Origin: an uncultured Roseicyclus sp. | GTDB taxonomy: Bacteria; Pseudomonadota; Alphaproteobacteria; Rhodobacterales; Rhodobacteraceae | NCBI GenBank assembly: GCA_947500415.1 | Contig: CANMRT010000002.1 | Location: forward strand, 744,001 to 808,000 | Length of the DNA: 64,000 bases | Direction of reading: 5' to 3' | Part shown: positions 25,943-34,590 of the stretch, in pieces | Numbering within the stretch: the first letter of the stretch is position 1 | Layout of the letters: each line of letters begins with the position of its first letter | Made by a program: the position numbers and the translations under genes | Notes under the pieces: model-generated | Databases searched by the model: none | Seen by the model: only the letters and a program-made list of their open reading frames with translations | Told to the model about the DNA's origin: nothing

Positions 25943-26374
25943 ATGGACGACCTAGATCATCAACTTCTGCAACTCCTGACCAAAGACGCCCGGATGCCCG
26001 CGACCGCCCTCGCGCAAGAGCTTCGCGTCTCCCGTGGCACGGTGCAAAACCGGATCGACCGGATGCAGCATCAAGGGGTCATCAAACGCTTCACGGTCGA
26101 ATTATCGGCGGGTGAAAAGGATGTGCAGGTCAGCGCCTTCACCCTGATCCGCCTTAAGGCCGACGATGGAAAGGCCACTATCCAATCCCTGAGGCGCATT
26201 TCCGCGATCCTTGACATCCACACGCTCAGCGGCAGCTTTGATCTTGTAGCAGAAGTCAGGGCCTCGTCCCTCTCAAACCTCGATCAAGTTCTCGACCGTA
26301 TCCGCGCCCTGCCCGAGGTGGCCGAGACGCAAAGCCACATCCGGCTTTCCTCAAGCAAAGCAAGCGGTTACTGA
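25943..26374 (+). CDS. Lrp/AsnC-family transcriptional regulator
   Basis: 143 residues. N-terminal HTH (LDHQLLQLLTKDARMPATAL, RVSRGTVQNRIDRMQHQGVI) and C-terminal RAM ligand-binding domain (DIHTLSGSFDLVAEVRASSL, EVAETQSHIRL). The ATG at 25943 follows AGGA at 8 nt. It is divergent from the saccharopine-dehydrogenase-like gene, the usual layout for an amino-acid-responsive regulator and its target, so lysine or a related amino acid is a plausible effector (inference). Confidence 0.92.
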   Translation: MDDLDHQLLQLLTKDARMPATALAQELRVSRGTVQNRIDRMQHQGVIKRFTVELSAGEKDVQVSAFTLIRLKADDGKATIQSLRRISAILDIHTLSGSFDLVAEVRASSLSNLDQVLDRIRALPEVAETQSHIRLSSSKASGY

Positions 26375-26379
26375 CAATC

Positions 26380-26790
26380 ATGTCCATCACTGGCCTGAAC
26401 CACATCACCCTCGCCGTCGCTGATCTCCCTCGAGCCGTGGCGTTCTACGTCGACGTCCTTGGGGCCACCCAACGCACGCACGCCGCGCGTTCGGCCTACC
26501 TCGAACTCGGGCCAATTTGGCTGTGCCTTGAACAGACAGACGCGGTCACGCCTAGACACGACGACACTCACATCGCCTTCTCCTGCGCACCGGACGACTT
26601 CGCGCGCCTCTCCGCCCACATCGCGGCACATGCGGGCCTCTGGAAGGAGAACCGATCCGAGGGCGCGTCGCTCTACTTCCTCGATCCCGATGGCCACAAA
26701 CTTGAACTTCACATCGGCGATCTGCAATCCCGCCTGGCCCATTATCGTACGCGGCCTGAGAAGGGTGTGAGGGTCTTTGACCCCGATTGA
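26380..26790 (+). CDS. FosA-like VOC-family glutathione transferase
   Basis: 136 residues. Vicinal oxygen chelate fold; very similar in motif to FosA fosfomycin-inactivating enzymes: LNHITLAVADLPRAVAFY, the THIAFS metal-His site, and the K-loop WKENRSEGASLYFLDPDGHK followed by LELHIG with the metal-binding Glu. Metal ligands His (in LNHIT), His (in THIAF) and Glu (in LELH) are in place. FosA adds glutathione to fosfomycin; activity of this chromosomal copy is unproven. It starts 6 bp after the lrp stop. Confidence 0.72.
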   Translation: MSITGLNHITLAVADLPRAVAFYVDVLGATQRTHAARSAYLELGPIWLCLEQTDAVTPRHDDTHIAFSCAPDDFARLSAHIAAHAGLWKENRSEGASLYFLDPDGHKLELHIGDLQSRLAHYRTRPEKGVRVFDPD

Positions 26791-26925
26791 GCGCGTCCGA
26801 AAGTCTTAATGTTTCGTTAAGAAAAATCGACTTCTACCTAAGTTTCATAGGCTTAACCCATGGTTGCAAGCGTGCAACCCGCGCGCTCCCTTGACCTGCC
26901 CCCAGGAAACCCGCATCCCACCGCC

Positions 26926-27954
26926 ATGGCCTCCGGCACCCTCCATATCGACCTTGCGGCCCTGACCGCGAACTACCGCGCGCTGGCTGCAAAATCCGCC
27001 GCGCCCGCAGCCGCCGTGGTCAAGGCCGACGGCTACGGATTGGGCAGCACCCTTGTCGCTCAAACCCTCGCCAAAGCCGGATGCGAAACCTTCTTCGTGG
27101 CCACAGCTGAGGAAGGCGCCACCATCCGCCCAGCTCTCGGCCCCTCCGCCACGATCAACGTCTTCTCCGGCCATATGGAGGGCGACACAGAGCTCCTCCG
27201 CGACCACGCCCTGACACCCATGCTCAACAGCCCTGAGCAGATCGCACGCCACCAAAACGCGCTCCCCAACCACGCCTACGGCTTGCAACTGGACACAGGC
27301 ATGAGCCGCCTCGGCCTTTCCCCGCAGGATTGGCCCGCCGCGCGCGCGCATGCTGATGACGCCACGCTCATCATGTCCCACCTCGCATGTGCCGACGATC
27401 CGCCGCACAGCCAGAACGCCCAGCAACTCGCCAACTTCCACGCGATGACCGACGGCCTCAGCACACCCAAGTCCCTCGCAGCCACCGGCGGCACGCTTCT
27501 GGGGCCCGACTACCACTTCGACATGATCCGCCCAGGTGTCGGCCTCTACGGCGGCTTTCCTTTCACCGACGCCCAACCCGTCGTCCGCCTCTCCCTACCG
27601 GTCATCCAGATCCGAGAGATTCCTGCCGGCACGGCGGTCGGCTACTCGGCCACCTACGTCGCCGACAGCCCCCGCAAGATCGCCACGCTATCTGCAGGTT
27701 ACGCCGACGGCCTCATCCGCGCGATGTCATCCAAGGCGACCCTCTGGCATGGCGACACGCCCTGTCCCCTGGTCGGCCGCGTCTCCATGGATTTGCTGAC
27801 CATCGACGTCACTGATTGCGCCGAGCCACCCCACGCGCTGGACATCCTCGGCCCCCACCAAACCGTTGATCAACTGGCAGAAGCCGCAGGCACCATCGGC
27901 TACGAGATTCTCACTTCCCTCGGCCCCCGCTACACGCGCGTGCCCACGCCATGA
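26926..27954 (+). CDS. alr: Alanine racemase
   Basis: 342 residues from the chosen start (364 from the first ATG at 26860). PLP-dependent interconversion of L- and D-alanine for peptidoglycan. PLP-Lys motif AAVVKADGYGLG, LDTGMSRLG, VGYSATYVADSPRKIATLSA (20), GYADG and VGRVSMDLLTIDVTD (catalytic Tyr region) are present. The family usually begins about 5 residues before TLHIDLAALTANYRAL, so 26926 is preferred; region 26862-26879 upstream is an inverted repeat that looks like untranslated leader. It overlaps mlaE by 4 bp. Confidence 0.93.
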   Translation: MASGTLHIDLAALTANYRALAAKSAAPAAAVVKADGYGLGSTLVAQTLAKAGCETFFVATAEEGATIRPALGPSATINVFSGHMEGDTELLRDHALTPMLNSPEQIARHQNALPNHAYGLQLDTGMSRLGLSPQDWPAARAHADDATLIMSHLACADDPPHSQNAQQLANFHAMTDGLSTPKSLAATGGTLLGPDYHFDMIRPGVGLYGGFPFTDAQPVVRLSLPVIQIREIPAGTAVGYSATYVADSPRKIATLSAGYADGLIRAMSSKATLWHGDTPCPLVGRVSMDLLTIDVTDCAEPPHALDILGPHQTVDQLAEAAGTIGYEILTSLGPRYTRVPTP

Positions 27955-28733
27955 TCCTGTTCGCCCCCTTCGGCGCCCTTGGTCGCACAACCCTCAGCCT
28001 CCTAGCTTCCATCGGTCAGGTCGCACTATTCGCCTTGTCCGCCCTTCGCCACCTCGTCACGCCGCCCATCTACCTGCGTGAGATCGCCCAACAGTTCCTC
28101 ACCATCGGCTGGCTGTCCCTCCCTGTCGTGGGCCTAACAGCGCTCTTCACTGGCGGCGCGCTGGCGCTTCAGATCTACGCCGGCGGCGCGCGGTTCAATG
28201 CAGAAGCAGTTGTCCCCCAAATCGTCGCCATCGGCATCACGCGTGAGCTCGGCCCCGTCCTCGGCGGTCTGATGGTCGCTGGCCGTGTCGCCTCAGCAAT
28301 CGCAGCCGAAATCGCCACCATGAAGGTCACCGAACAAATCGACGCGCTTCGCACCCTGTCTACCGATCCAATGAAATACCTCACCGTCCCGCGCCTGATC
28401 GCCGCGACGCTCTCATTGCCCATCCTCGTGGCGGTCGGCGACAGCATCGGCATCTTCGGCGGCTATCTCGTTTCCACCACGCGGCTTGGCTTCAATGAAG
28501 CCGCCTACCTCTCCAACACCACTGGCTTTCTTGAGACGTGGGACGTGACCTCCGGCCTCCTCAAAGGCGCGGCCTTCGGTTTCATCGTGGCGCTAATGGG
28601 CTGCTTCCATGGCATGAACTCCGGCCGCGGCGCGCGTGGTGTGGGGCGCGCCACAACCCAGGCCGTCGTCTCAGCTTCGATCCTAATCCTCGCCGCCAAT
28701 TACCTGCTGACGGAGGCCTTCTTCTCCGCCTGA
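27951..28733 (+). CDS. mlaE: MlaE-family ABC transporter permease
   Basis: 260 residues with about five membrane segments. Permease of the Mla-type phospholipid transport system in the inner membrane. Family marks: GLTALFTGGALALQIYAGGA (20), ITRELGPVLGGLMVAGRVASA (split as ITRELGPVLGGLMVAGR), the ATMKVTEQIDALRTL cytosolic loop and TGFLETWDV. The start overlaps the alr stop (ATGA). The ATPase partner follows after a 110-bp spacer, but no MlaD substrate-binding gene is beside it. Confidence 0.92.
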   Translation: MILFAPFGALGRTTLSLLASIGQVALFALSALRHLVTPPIYLREIAQQFLTIGWLSLPVVGLTALFTGGALALQIYAGGARFNAEAVVPQIVAIGITRELGPVLGGLMVAGRVASAIAAEIATMKVTEQIDALRTLSTDPMKYLTVPRLIAATLSLPILVAVGDSIGIFGGYLVSTTRLGFNEAAYLSNTTGFLETWDVTSGLLKGAAFGFIVALMGCFHGMNSGRGARGVGRATTQAVVSASILILAANYLLTEAFFSA

Positions 28734-28843
28734 TCCCCGCAACCGCATTGCTATGCACTCCGCCCCGCGCTTCCTTGTTCTCCAAATACCCCTGGAGTTT
28801 GGGGGCTGATCCCCAAGACATCGCCCATTATTCAAAACGGCCC

Positions 28844-29587
28844 ATGACCGCAAAAATCGCTCTCAAAGACCTGACAAAGAGCTTCGGCTCCAAACATGTT
28901 CTCCGGGGCATCACCCTGGATGTGGGCAAAAGCGAAAGCCTCGTTGTCATCGGCGGCTCCGGCACTGGAAAATCAGTCCTTTTGAAATGCATTCTCGGCC
29001 TGATCAAACCCGATGGAGGTTCCATTCAGATCGACGGCCAGCCCGCCTCTATCAAATCGCTCGAAAGCTTCGGGATGCTGTTCCAGGGCGCGGCATTGTT
29101 CGACTCCATGCCTGTCTGGCAGAACGTTGCCTTCCGCCTTTTGCGTGGTCCCTCCAAGCTGCCCCGCAAAGAGGCGCGCGAGATTGCCATCGCCAAACTC
29201 CAGCGCGTAGGCCTGCCGCCCGAGACCGCCGATCTTTACCCGTCCGAGCTCTCCGGCGGGATGCAGAAACGCGCAGGGCTGGCGCGCGCCATCGCGGCTG
29301 AGCCACAGATCATCTTCTTTGATGAACCCACCACCGGTCTCGACCCAATCATGTCGGGCGTCATCAATGACCTGATCTCTGAAATCGTGTCCGAGATGGG
29401 CGCCACAACGATAACCATCACCCACGACATGTCGTCGGTCCGCGCAATCGCTACTCATGTTGCGATGTTGCATCGGGGGCACATTCACTGGCACGGTCCC
29501 GTCGGTGATCTCGACACGGCCCAAGACCCCCATCTTCGGCAATTCATCTCAGGCGCGGCACAGGGCCCTATCGAAACCCTGCGCTAG
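28844..29587 (+). CDS. mlaF: MlaF-family ABC transporter ATP-binding protein
   Basis: 247 residues. Walker A GGSGTGKSVLL (about residues 38-48), Q-loop GMLFQGAALFDS, signature LSGGMQKR, Walker B IIFFDEPTTGLDP and H-loop ITHDMSSVR are present; LSGGMQKRAGLARA is typical of MlaF. Powers lipid transport with MlaE. Start ATG 28844 lacks a strong ribosome site (only ACGG); the spacer upstream holds two small inverted repeats. Confidence 0.93.
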   Translation: MTAKIALKDLTKSFGSKHVLRGITLDVGKSESLVVIGGSGTGKSVLLKCILGLIKPDGGSIQIDGQPASIKSLESFGMLFQGAALFDSMPVWQNVAFRLLRGPSKLPRKEAREIAIAKLQRVGLPPETADLYPSELSGGMQKRAGLARAIAAEPQIIFFDEPTTGLDPIMSGVINDLISEIVSEMGATTITITHDMSSVRAIATHVAMLHRGHIHWHGPVGDLDTAQDPHLRQFISGAAQGPIETLR

Positions 29588-29626
29588 GTCCTTGCCAGTC
29601 GCGCGCGCAGCGGCCAAACCCAGCCC

Positions 29627-30061
29627 ATGGACAGCATCATCATCCCGGCCGACGGAGGCCCAATGGATTTCGCCGCCTCTGAATGGGCTTTGATCCTGAC
29701 CGGCGCGCTTCTTATTCGCCTGATCCCAGCGCTCATGCTGGTCGGTGGCCTTCTCAAACTCCGCGAATTTCCTGATTTGCGCGCCGTGCACCTCAATCTG
29801 ATTACCTCCGCCGCGCTTGTTGTCATCCTTTCGCTCATCGACACGATCTGGCCCGAGATCATCCCGACAGCCCTGCGCGCGAGCTTCTTCTGGTCGTTCT
29901 TCTGGATGTTTGCGATCGCCTGGCTTGCCGTGGCGTGGGTTCGCTCAGCCTTCAAAACAGGTCTCCGCCCGCGCTGGATCGAGGTCGCCACCCTGGCCTG
30001 CACCGCCGCGCTCGGCATTGCGGCTATGGGCTTTATACTGCCCTCATTCGGTGCGCAATGA
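29627..30061 (+). CDS. Small membrane protein
   Basis: 144 residues, not recognised. Four hydrophobic segments: ALILTGALLIRLIPALMLVG, LITSAALVVILSLIDTIW, ASFFWSFFWMFAIAWLAVAW and VATLACTAALGIAAMGFI. Cytoplasmic charges (KLREFPDLR, RSAFKTGLRPRW) between them. Overlaps the next gene by 4 bp (ATGA). It is the first of a run of four small membrane proteins after mlaF, so a function in the envelope is possible. Confidence 0.65.
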   Translation: MDSIIIPADGGPMDFAASEWALILTGALLIRLIPALMLVGGLLKLREFPDLRAVHLNLITSAALVVILSLIDTIWPEIIPTALRASFFWSFFWMFAIAWLAVAWVRSAFKTGLRPRWIEVATLACTAALGIAAMGFILPSFGAQ

Positions 30062-30471
30062 TTGTCATACTTCTGATCGTTCTCTTGGCCGTTGGCCCCT
30101 TTGCCGTCCTTGCCCTTCTGGGGGCAAGCGCCATCGTCGCTTCAGCCTCACGAGCATTCTTCCTCGCCTTCGCAATAGCAACCATCGCCCTGCTTTGGGC
30201 TTATGCAACCATCGACTTTGTCGACATGTTCGACGGTCCCATGCGCATCACAGCGGAGGCCGACTTCGTCGGCGCCGGTGCAGGTCTGCCCCCATCCTTG
30301 AACCCGGACGGGGGGCCGCTTCCGGTTTGGTGGATCATCGCCCTTGCCGCGGCCGCATTCGGCGTGGCTGCTTACTTCGCCAAAGCCAAACCGCCCCGCG
30401 TCCTGGCGCTCTGCGGTTTGGGCGCGATTGCGGTAAGCCTCGCCTCCTTGGCGTTGCTTGACCAGATTTAA
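30058..30471 (+). CDS. Small membrane protein
   Basis: 137 residues, not recognised. Two N-terminal hydrophobic segments (IVILLIVLLAVGPFAVLALL, AFFLAFAIATIALLWAYATI), a periplasmic-type loop with acidic and Pro/Gly residues (MFDGPMRITAEADFVGAG), then two more segments (VWWIIALAAAAFGVAAYFA and VLALCGLGAIAVSLASLALL). Starts inside the stop of the previous gene, indicating coupling. Confidence 0.65.
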   Translation: MIVILLIVLLAVGPFAVLALLGASAIVASASRAFFLAFAIATIALLWAYATIDFVDMFDGPMRITAEADFVGAGAGLPPSLNPDGGPLPVWWIIALAAAAFGVAAYFAKAKPPRVLALCGLGAIAVSLASLALLDQI

Positions 30472-30478
30472 TAAGCCA

Positions 30479-30850
30479 ATGGCGGCGGTTCAGATCATCG
30501 AAGCATTCGCCAGCCTGCTTTGGTGCTACGCGGGCCTCACCCTTGTGCACTGGGCCTTTCGTCTATCCCGACTTGATCGCCGCCAGCACATCCCAACAGT
30601 GGCCGAGCTGCTTTCCCACCTCGTCCCCGCAATGATTGCATTGGTCCTCACCGTCTTGATCGGCAGTTTCGTAGGATTGCCGTCAGTCGTTGTTCTGATT
30701 GCGCTATTGTTCCCTGCAGGCCTCGCCTACGGGGGCCATTCCGCGCTCCACGACCTTGACCCGCCGCCCTCTCGCAAACAAACGCTGGTTCGCTTTGCAC
30801 TGGCGATTGCACTCGCCGCGTTAGTTGTCGCGGTGCGCCAATCGCAATGA
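30479..30850 (+). CDS. Small membrane protein
   Basis: 123 residues, not recognised. Three or four hydrophobic stretches (IIEAFASLLWCYAGLTLVHW, LVPAMIALVLTVLIGSFVG, PSVVVLIALLFPAGLAYGG, LVRFALAIALAALVVAVR). ATG at 30479 is preferred over an upstream TTG at 30458; neither has a clear ribosome site. It follows 8 bp after the preceding gene. Confidence 0.6.
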   Translation: MAAVQIIEAFASLLWCYAGLTLVHWAFRLSRLDRRQHIPTVAELLSHLVPAMIALVLTVLIGSFVGLPSVVVLIALLFPAGLAYGGHSALHDLDPPPSRKQTLVRFALAIALAALVVAVRQSQ

Positions 30851-30967
30851 CTTCAAGACATGCTGGCGACGCCCACGCGCTTTGACAATAAATGCCAAAG
30901 CTTCCCCCTTGCGCCAACGCGCTCGAACCTCAAGATCGAAAAGACATTAGATTTCAAAGGCCCCTCC

Positions 30968-31426
30968 ATGCACAAAGCCCTGATCGCCGCCAATCTTTGC
31001 CTGCTTGTGCTATTCCCAGTTTCGTGGTTCGCCCCGCTGATGCGTGCGGGCCTGCTGCCATTGTTTGGCCTGTCGGAGATCTCGATCCTCTCTGGTCTCG
31101 GTTCTCTGGCTGAGGACGGCGAGTGGGCGCTGGTGGCCATCGTCGCACTCTTTGCGTTAGTGTCGCCCATGGTCAAAACAATCTGCCTGACCCTTGTCCA
31201 ACTCTCGCGCGCTCCTGCACGCCTTCTGCCAGCCTTGGAAATTGCCGGCAAACTGGCCATGGCCGATGTGTTCCTGATCGCGGTCTACATCACGCTGGCA
31301 AAAGGTCTGTCCGTAGGAAGGGTCGAGACGGCCTGGGGTCTGTGGCTCTTCACAGCTTGCGTCCTGACCTCTCTGGTCATCTCCATGCTGACCGCCCGCG
31401 CCGCCAAAGCCGCGCGGGCGACGTGA
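30968..31426 (+). CDS. PqiA-like (single module) membrane protein
   Basis: 152 residues with four membrane segments. The pattern ISILSGLGSLAEDGEWALVA, IVALFALVSPMVKTICLT and LEIAGKLAMADVFLIAVYIT matches one of the two modules of paraquat-inducible protein A (SILSGI-x-L-x5-W, VVPLLKL, WSMLDVFVVALL). The zinc-ribbon part of PqiA is absent. PqiA works with the MCE protein PqiB in lipid transport between membranes. Beside MlaEF this suggests an envelope-lipid locus. The ATG at 30968 is preferred; no PqiB gene lies next to it. Confidence 0.7.
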   Translation: MHKALIAANLCLLVLFPVSWFAPLMRAGLLPLFGLSEISILSGLGSLAEDGEWALVAIVALFALVSPMVKTICLTLVQLSRAPARLLPALEIAGKLAMADVFLIAVYITLAKGLSVGRVETAWGLWLFTACVLTSLVISMLTARAAKAARAT

Positions 31427-31433
31427 AATCCCC

Positions 31434-32474
31434 CTAGAACCGGAACGATACCCCAAGTGCGCCCTGCGTCGTCTCCATGTCCGAGCCGATACCACCATAG
31501 CTGACACCAACCGAGACATCGGCCATGTCGCTGACCCCAAGGTCCAGGCCTAGTTCAACCCGGGTCGAGCGCCCTTCCCGATCATTCCCGATCAACACCG
31601 GGCCTGCATCGCCTTCGACGCTGAATTCGTCTGAGAACAGACCAAAGGAAACCGAGCCCATATCGCCGATCTGATGCGAATAAATCGCTCCAAGGGAGGT
31701 CTCTGTGAACGTCACTTCACGCGTGCCAGCTCCGGCCAATCCGCCGCCCGTCCCGGTGATCTCTTCCCGGCCCGACAGAAGCGCCAGTGTCGGCGTTATG
31801 GTTCCACCGTTGCCCAGTTCAAAGTCGTAGCCGAGCGAGGCGCGGAAGACTGTCGCAGTGCTTTCTGCCGCACCTGAGACTCCCAGAAATACCTGATCCA
31901 GATCGTAGCGCCCGAACCGAACCGCCGCATCCGCGTGCCAACTGCCTGTCTCATAAAGCGCCGAAAGCGTCAGCACTTGGCCATTGGCCTCAGCGTTGTC
32001 ATTAGCCGCGTCGAGCAGTGATTCAGCCTCGCTTCGCGTGAAAGCAATCGAGGCCCCTAACGTCAGGCCAGGCGTCACCTCGCCATCAAGGCCAAGTTCC
32101 ACGACGCCAGCAGAATAGGCACGCAGGTTGTCTTCCGCCTGAAAGCCCGAAAGCTCAACCCAAGGCACCAGGACAACACCGCCCGACCCTTGCGTCGAAT
32201 AGTTGACTTGCGTGTCATTCATCGTGGCAAACAGCCCCGAAAAACTAAGGCCCGGTGCACGCGACGCGACATCAACTGCGCCCGCACCACCGCGCTGCGG
32301 CTCACCACGCAAGAGCGTTGAATTCAAAGCCCCCAACGTATTGGCCGCATTGCCCAATTGGCTGTCCTGTGACGGCCCGACATAAAGCCTTTGCACGTTC
32401 TGCGATGCCGCCTGAGTTGCAGGCAAGCACAGGCACATCGCGGCCATCGCCGCGAATGCATGTCTAATTTTCAT
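31434..32474 (-). CDS. Outer-membrane autotransporter-type beta-barrel protein
   Basis: 346 residues. Signal peptide to about QAASQ (MKIRHAFAAMAAMCLCLPAT start). The mature protein has alternating beta strands (VELGLDGEVTPGLTLGASIA, TLSALYETGSWHADAAVRFG, FRASLGYDFELG) and ends SFRF with the C-terminal Phe recognised by BamA. No large passenger domain is present: about 60 residues precede the barrel. GGGGGAA is correctly spaced from the ATG at 32474. Role unknown; a small porin-like or adhesin-like barrel is likely. Confidence 0.78.
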   Translation of the reverse strand: MKIRHAFAAMAAMCLCLPATQAASQNVQRLYVGPSQDSQLGNAANTLGALNSTLLRGEPQRGGAGAVDVASRAPGLSFSGLFATMNDTQVNYSTQGSGGVVLVPWVELSGFQAEDNLRAYSAGVVELGLDGEVTPGLTLGASIAFTRSEAESLLDAANDNAEANGQVLTLSALYETGSWHADAAVRFGRYDLDQVFLGVSGAAESTATVFRASLGYDFELGNGGTITPTLALLSGREEITGTGGGLAGAGTREVTFTETSLGAIYSHQIGDMGSVSFGLFSDEFSVEGDAGPVLIGNDREGRSTRVELGLDLGVSDMADVSVGVSYGGIGSDMETTQGALGVSFRF

Positions 32475-32492
32475 GGATTCCCCCAAGTCTCT

Positions 32493-32511
32493 TGTGATCG
32501 CCCCGATCACA
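32493..32511. promoter_or_regulatory. Perfect inverted repeat upstream of the outer-membrane protein gene
   Basis: TGTGATCG-CCC-CGATCACA has 8-bp arms around 3 bp, a typical dimeric regulator site, 18 bp upstream of the barrel-protein start codon and 95 bp before radA (divergent). The regulator is not identified. Confidence 0.45.
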
Positions 32512-32605
32512 GACACAAAACCGCAGCGCGCCGTCGCGCGCGAGGTCCGGAAAACCACCATTGGCCCCTATTCCCCTCCCCCGTGCCCTCCGCTACACCA
32601 CGCCC

Positions 32606-33973
32606 ATGGCAAAACCCGTTACCACCTTCACCTGCTCCAACTGCGCCGCGACCCATAAGAAATGGTCGGGTCGCTGCGATGAATGCGGGGAGTGGAACAC
32701 GATCCGGGAAGAGACGCCTTTGGGCACTGGCCCCGGGAAGGCAGCACTTGGTTCGGCCAAGGGCAAAAAGATGATCCTCAAGGATCTGCGGACCAAAGAG
32801 ACGCCACCACCCCGGCAATCATCGGGTGTGGCGGAGTTGGACCGCGTGTTGGGCGGCGGCCTTGTGCCCGCCTCGGCCACTTTGGTGGGCGGCGATCCGG
32901 GCATCGGGAAATCGACGCTGCTCCTGCAAGCAGCAGCCGCGTTCGCGCGGCAGGGGTTGAAGGTGATCTATGTGTCGGGCGAGGAGGCAACGGCGCAAGT
33001 ACGGATGCGGGCAGAACGTCTTGGCCTTTCCGACAGCGCCGTGATGCTAGCGGCAGAGACCAACTTGCGCGACATCCTGACGACGTTGGAGGCGGAACAG
33101 CCTGACCTCGCCATCATCGACTCGATCCAGACCATGTGGCTCGACACAGTCGACAGCGCCCCGGGTTCCGTCAGTCAGGTGCGCGCCTCGGCCCATGAGC
33201 TGACGACCTTCGCCAAGCGGCGGGGCACTTCGGTGATGCTGGTCGGTCATGTCACCAAGGAAGGCCAGATCGCGGGCCCCCGTGTGGTCGAACATATGGT
33301 CGACACCGTCCTATATTTCGAGGGCGAGCGCGGCCATCAGTTCCGCATTCTCCGCTCGGTCAAGAACCGCTTCGGCCCGGCCGACGAGATTGGTGTGTTC
33401 GAGATGACCGGGCGCGGGCTTGCCGAGGTCAAGAATCCTTCGGCCCTGTTCCTGTCGGACCGCGAAACGCCCGCCCCCGGTTCTGTCGTTTTCGCAGGCA
33501 TCGAGGGCACAAGGCCGGTGCTGGTCGAGTTTCAGGCTCTGGTCGCTCCGTCGTCGCTCAGCCAGCCACGCCGCGCCGTCGTGGGTTGGGACGGAAGCCG
33601 CCTGTCGATGATCCTGGCTGTGCTGGAAGCGCGTGCTGGCATCTCGTTTCAGGGGCTCGACGTCTACCTCAACATCGCAGGCGGGATGCGAATATCGGAG
33701 CCCGCCGCCGACCTAGCCGTCGCAGCCGCCCTGCTTTCGGCCCGCGAAGACAGTGCCGTTCCCCGCGAAACCGTGGTTTTCGGGGAACTTTCTTTGTCCG
33801 GAGCGCTCCGTCCGGTGTCTCAGGCGGAAAATCGGTTGAAAGAAGCGGTGAAACTTGGTTTTTCCAGCGCAATCGCACCGTCAGGGTGCCGGATCGCGGA
33901 TAACGCGGGCGTAAATGTTCAGTCCATGGCGGACCTCCCCACTTTCGTGGGCGACGTGTTCGGGGCAGGATAA
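32606..33973 (+). CDS. radA: DNA repair protein RadA/Sms
   Basis: 455 residues. Helicase-like branch-migration factor for recombination repair. N-terminal zinc finger CSNCAATHKKWSGRCDEC (4 Cys), Walker A GDPGIGKSTLL, the RadA-specific KNRFG motif (SVKNRFGPADEIGVFEM), and a C-terminal Lon-protease-like fold (GLDVYLNIAGGMRI, DLAVAAALLSAREDSAVP). The start at 32606 gives the exact family beginning. cvpA follows 30 bp downstream. Confidence 0.97.
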   Translation: MAKPVTTFTCSNCAATHKKWSGRCDECGEWNTIREETPLGTGPGKAALGSAKGKKMILKDLRTKETPPPRQSSGVAELDRVLGGGLVPASATLVGGDPGIGKSTLLLQAAAAFARQGLKVIYVSGEEATAQVRMRAERLGLSDSAVMLAAETNLRDILTTLEAEQPDLAIIDSIQTMWLDTVDSAPGSVSQVRASAHELTTFAKRRGTSVMLVGHVTKEGQIAGPRVVEHMVDTVLYFEGERGHQFRILRSVKNRFGPADEIGVFEMTGRGLAEVKNPSALFLSDRETPAPGSVVFAGIEGTRPVLVEFQALVAPSSLSQPRRAVVGWDGSRLSMILAVLEARAGISFQGLDVYLNIAGGMRISEPAADLAVAAALLSAREDSAVPRETVVFGELSLSGALRPVSQAENRLKEAVKLGFSSAIAPSGCRIADNAGVNVQSMADLPTFVGDVFGAG

Positions 33974-34003
33974 GGCGCGAAAGAGACGAGGTAGAGAGCA
34001 GAC

Positions 34004-34588
34004 ATGGACGGCTTCACCATTTTCGACGGCGTCGTAGGCGGCGTGATCGTGATTTCGGCGATATTGGCCTATGCGCGTGGCTTCATCCGCGAGGTTATGT
34101 CGATCGCTGGGTGGATTGCGGCGGCATTCGTGGCCTTCATCTTCGCGCCCAATGCGCTGCCTTTGATCTCGGAAATCCCCATGCTTGGCGATTTCATCGG
34201 CGAAAGCCGAGAACTTGGCATCCTTGCCAGTTTTGCCATCGTCTTTGTCGTGGCCCTCGTGGTCGTGTCCCTGTTTACGCCGCTGTTTTCCTCGGTCGTG
34301 CAACGCTCAGCCCTTGGCGGACTGGATGCTGCGCTCGGGTTCCTGTTCGGCGTGGCGCGCGGGGTGCTTTTGGTCATCGTGGCCTTGATCGCCTACGACC
34401 GTATCGTGGGCGATGAACCGATCCCGGCGATTTCAGACAGCCGCTCTGCCGCCGTCTTTGCCAACATGCAGGAAGACATCGAGGCGCAGATCCCCACCGA
34501 CATGCCAAGCTGGATTCAAGACCGCTATGAGGCACTTGTAGGCGGCGAGGAAGAGGCCGCAGCACCTGAGCAAGAAGCGACCGAGTAG
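34004..34588 (+). CDS. cvpA: CvpA family membrane protein
   Basis: 194 residues with four membrane segments (VVGGVIVISAILAYARGFI, IAGWIAAAFVAFIFAP, ILASFAIVFVVALVVVSLF, LGFLFGVARGVLLVIVALIA) and a polar C-tail rich in Glu/Ala. CvpA proteins are often next to purF and radA. Here purF is 2.2 kb away, separated by three inserted genes. Function in envelope integrity and colicin V production is from family knowledge. Confidence 0.9.
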   Translation: MDGFTIFDGVVGGVIVISAILAYARGFIREVMSIAGWIAAAFVAFIFAPNALPLISEIPMLGDFIGESRELGILASFAIVFVVALVVVSLFTPLFSSVVQRSALGGLDAALGFLFGVARGVLLVIVALIAYDRIVGDEPIPAISDSRSAAVFANMQEDIEAQIPTDMPSWIQDRYEALVGGEEEAAAPEQEATE

Positions 34589-34590
34589 CA

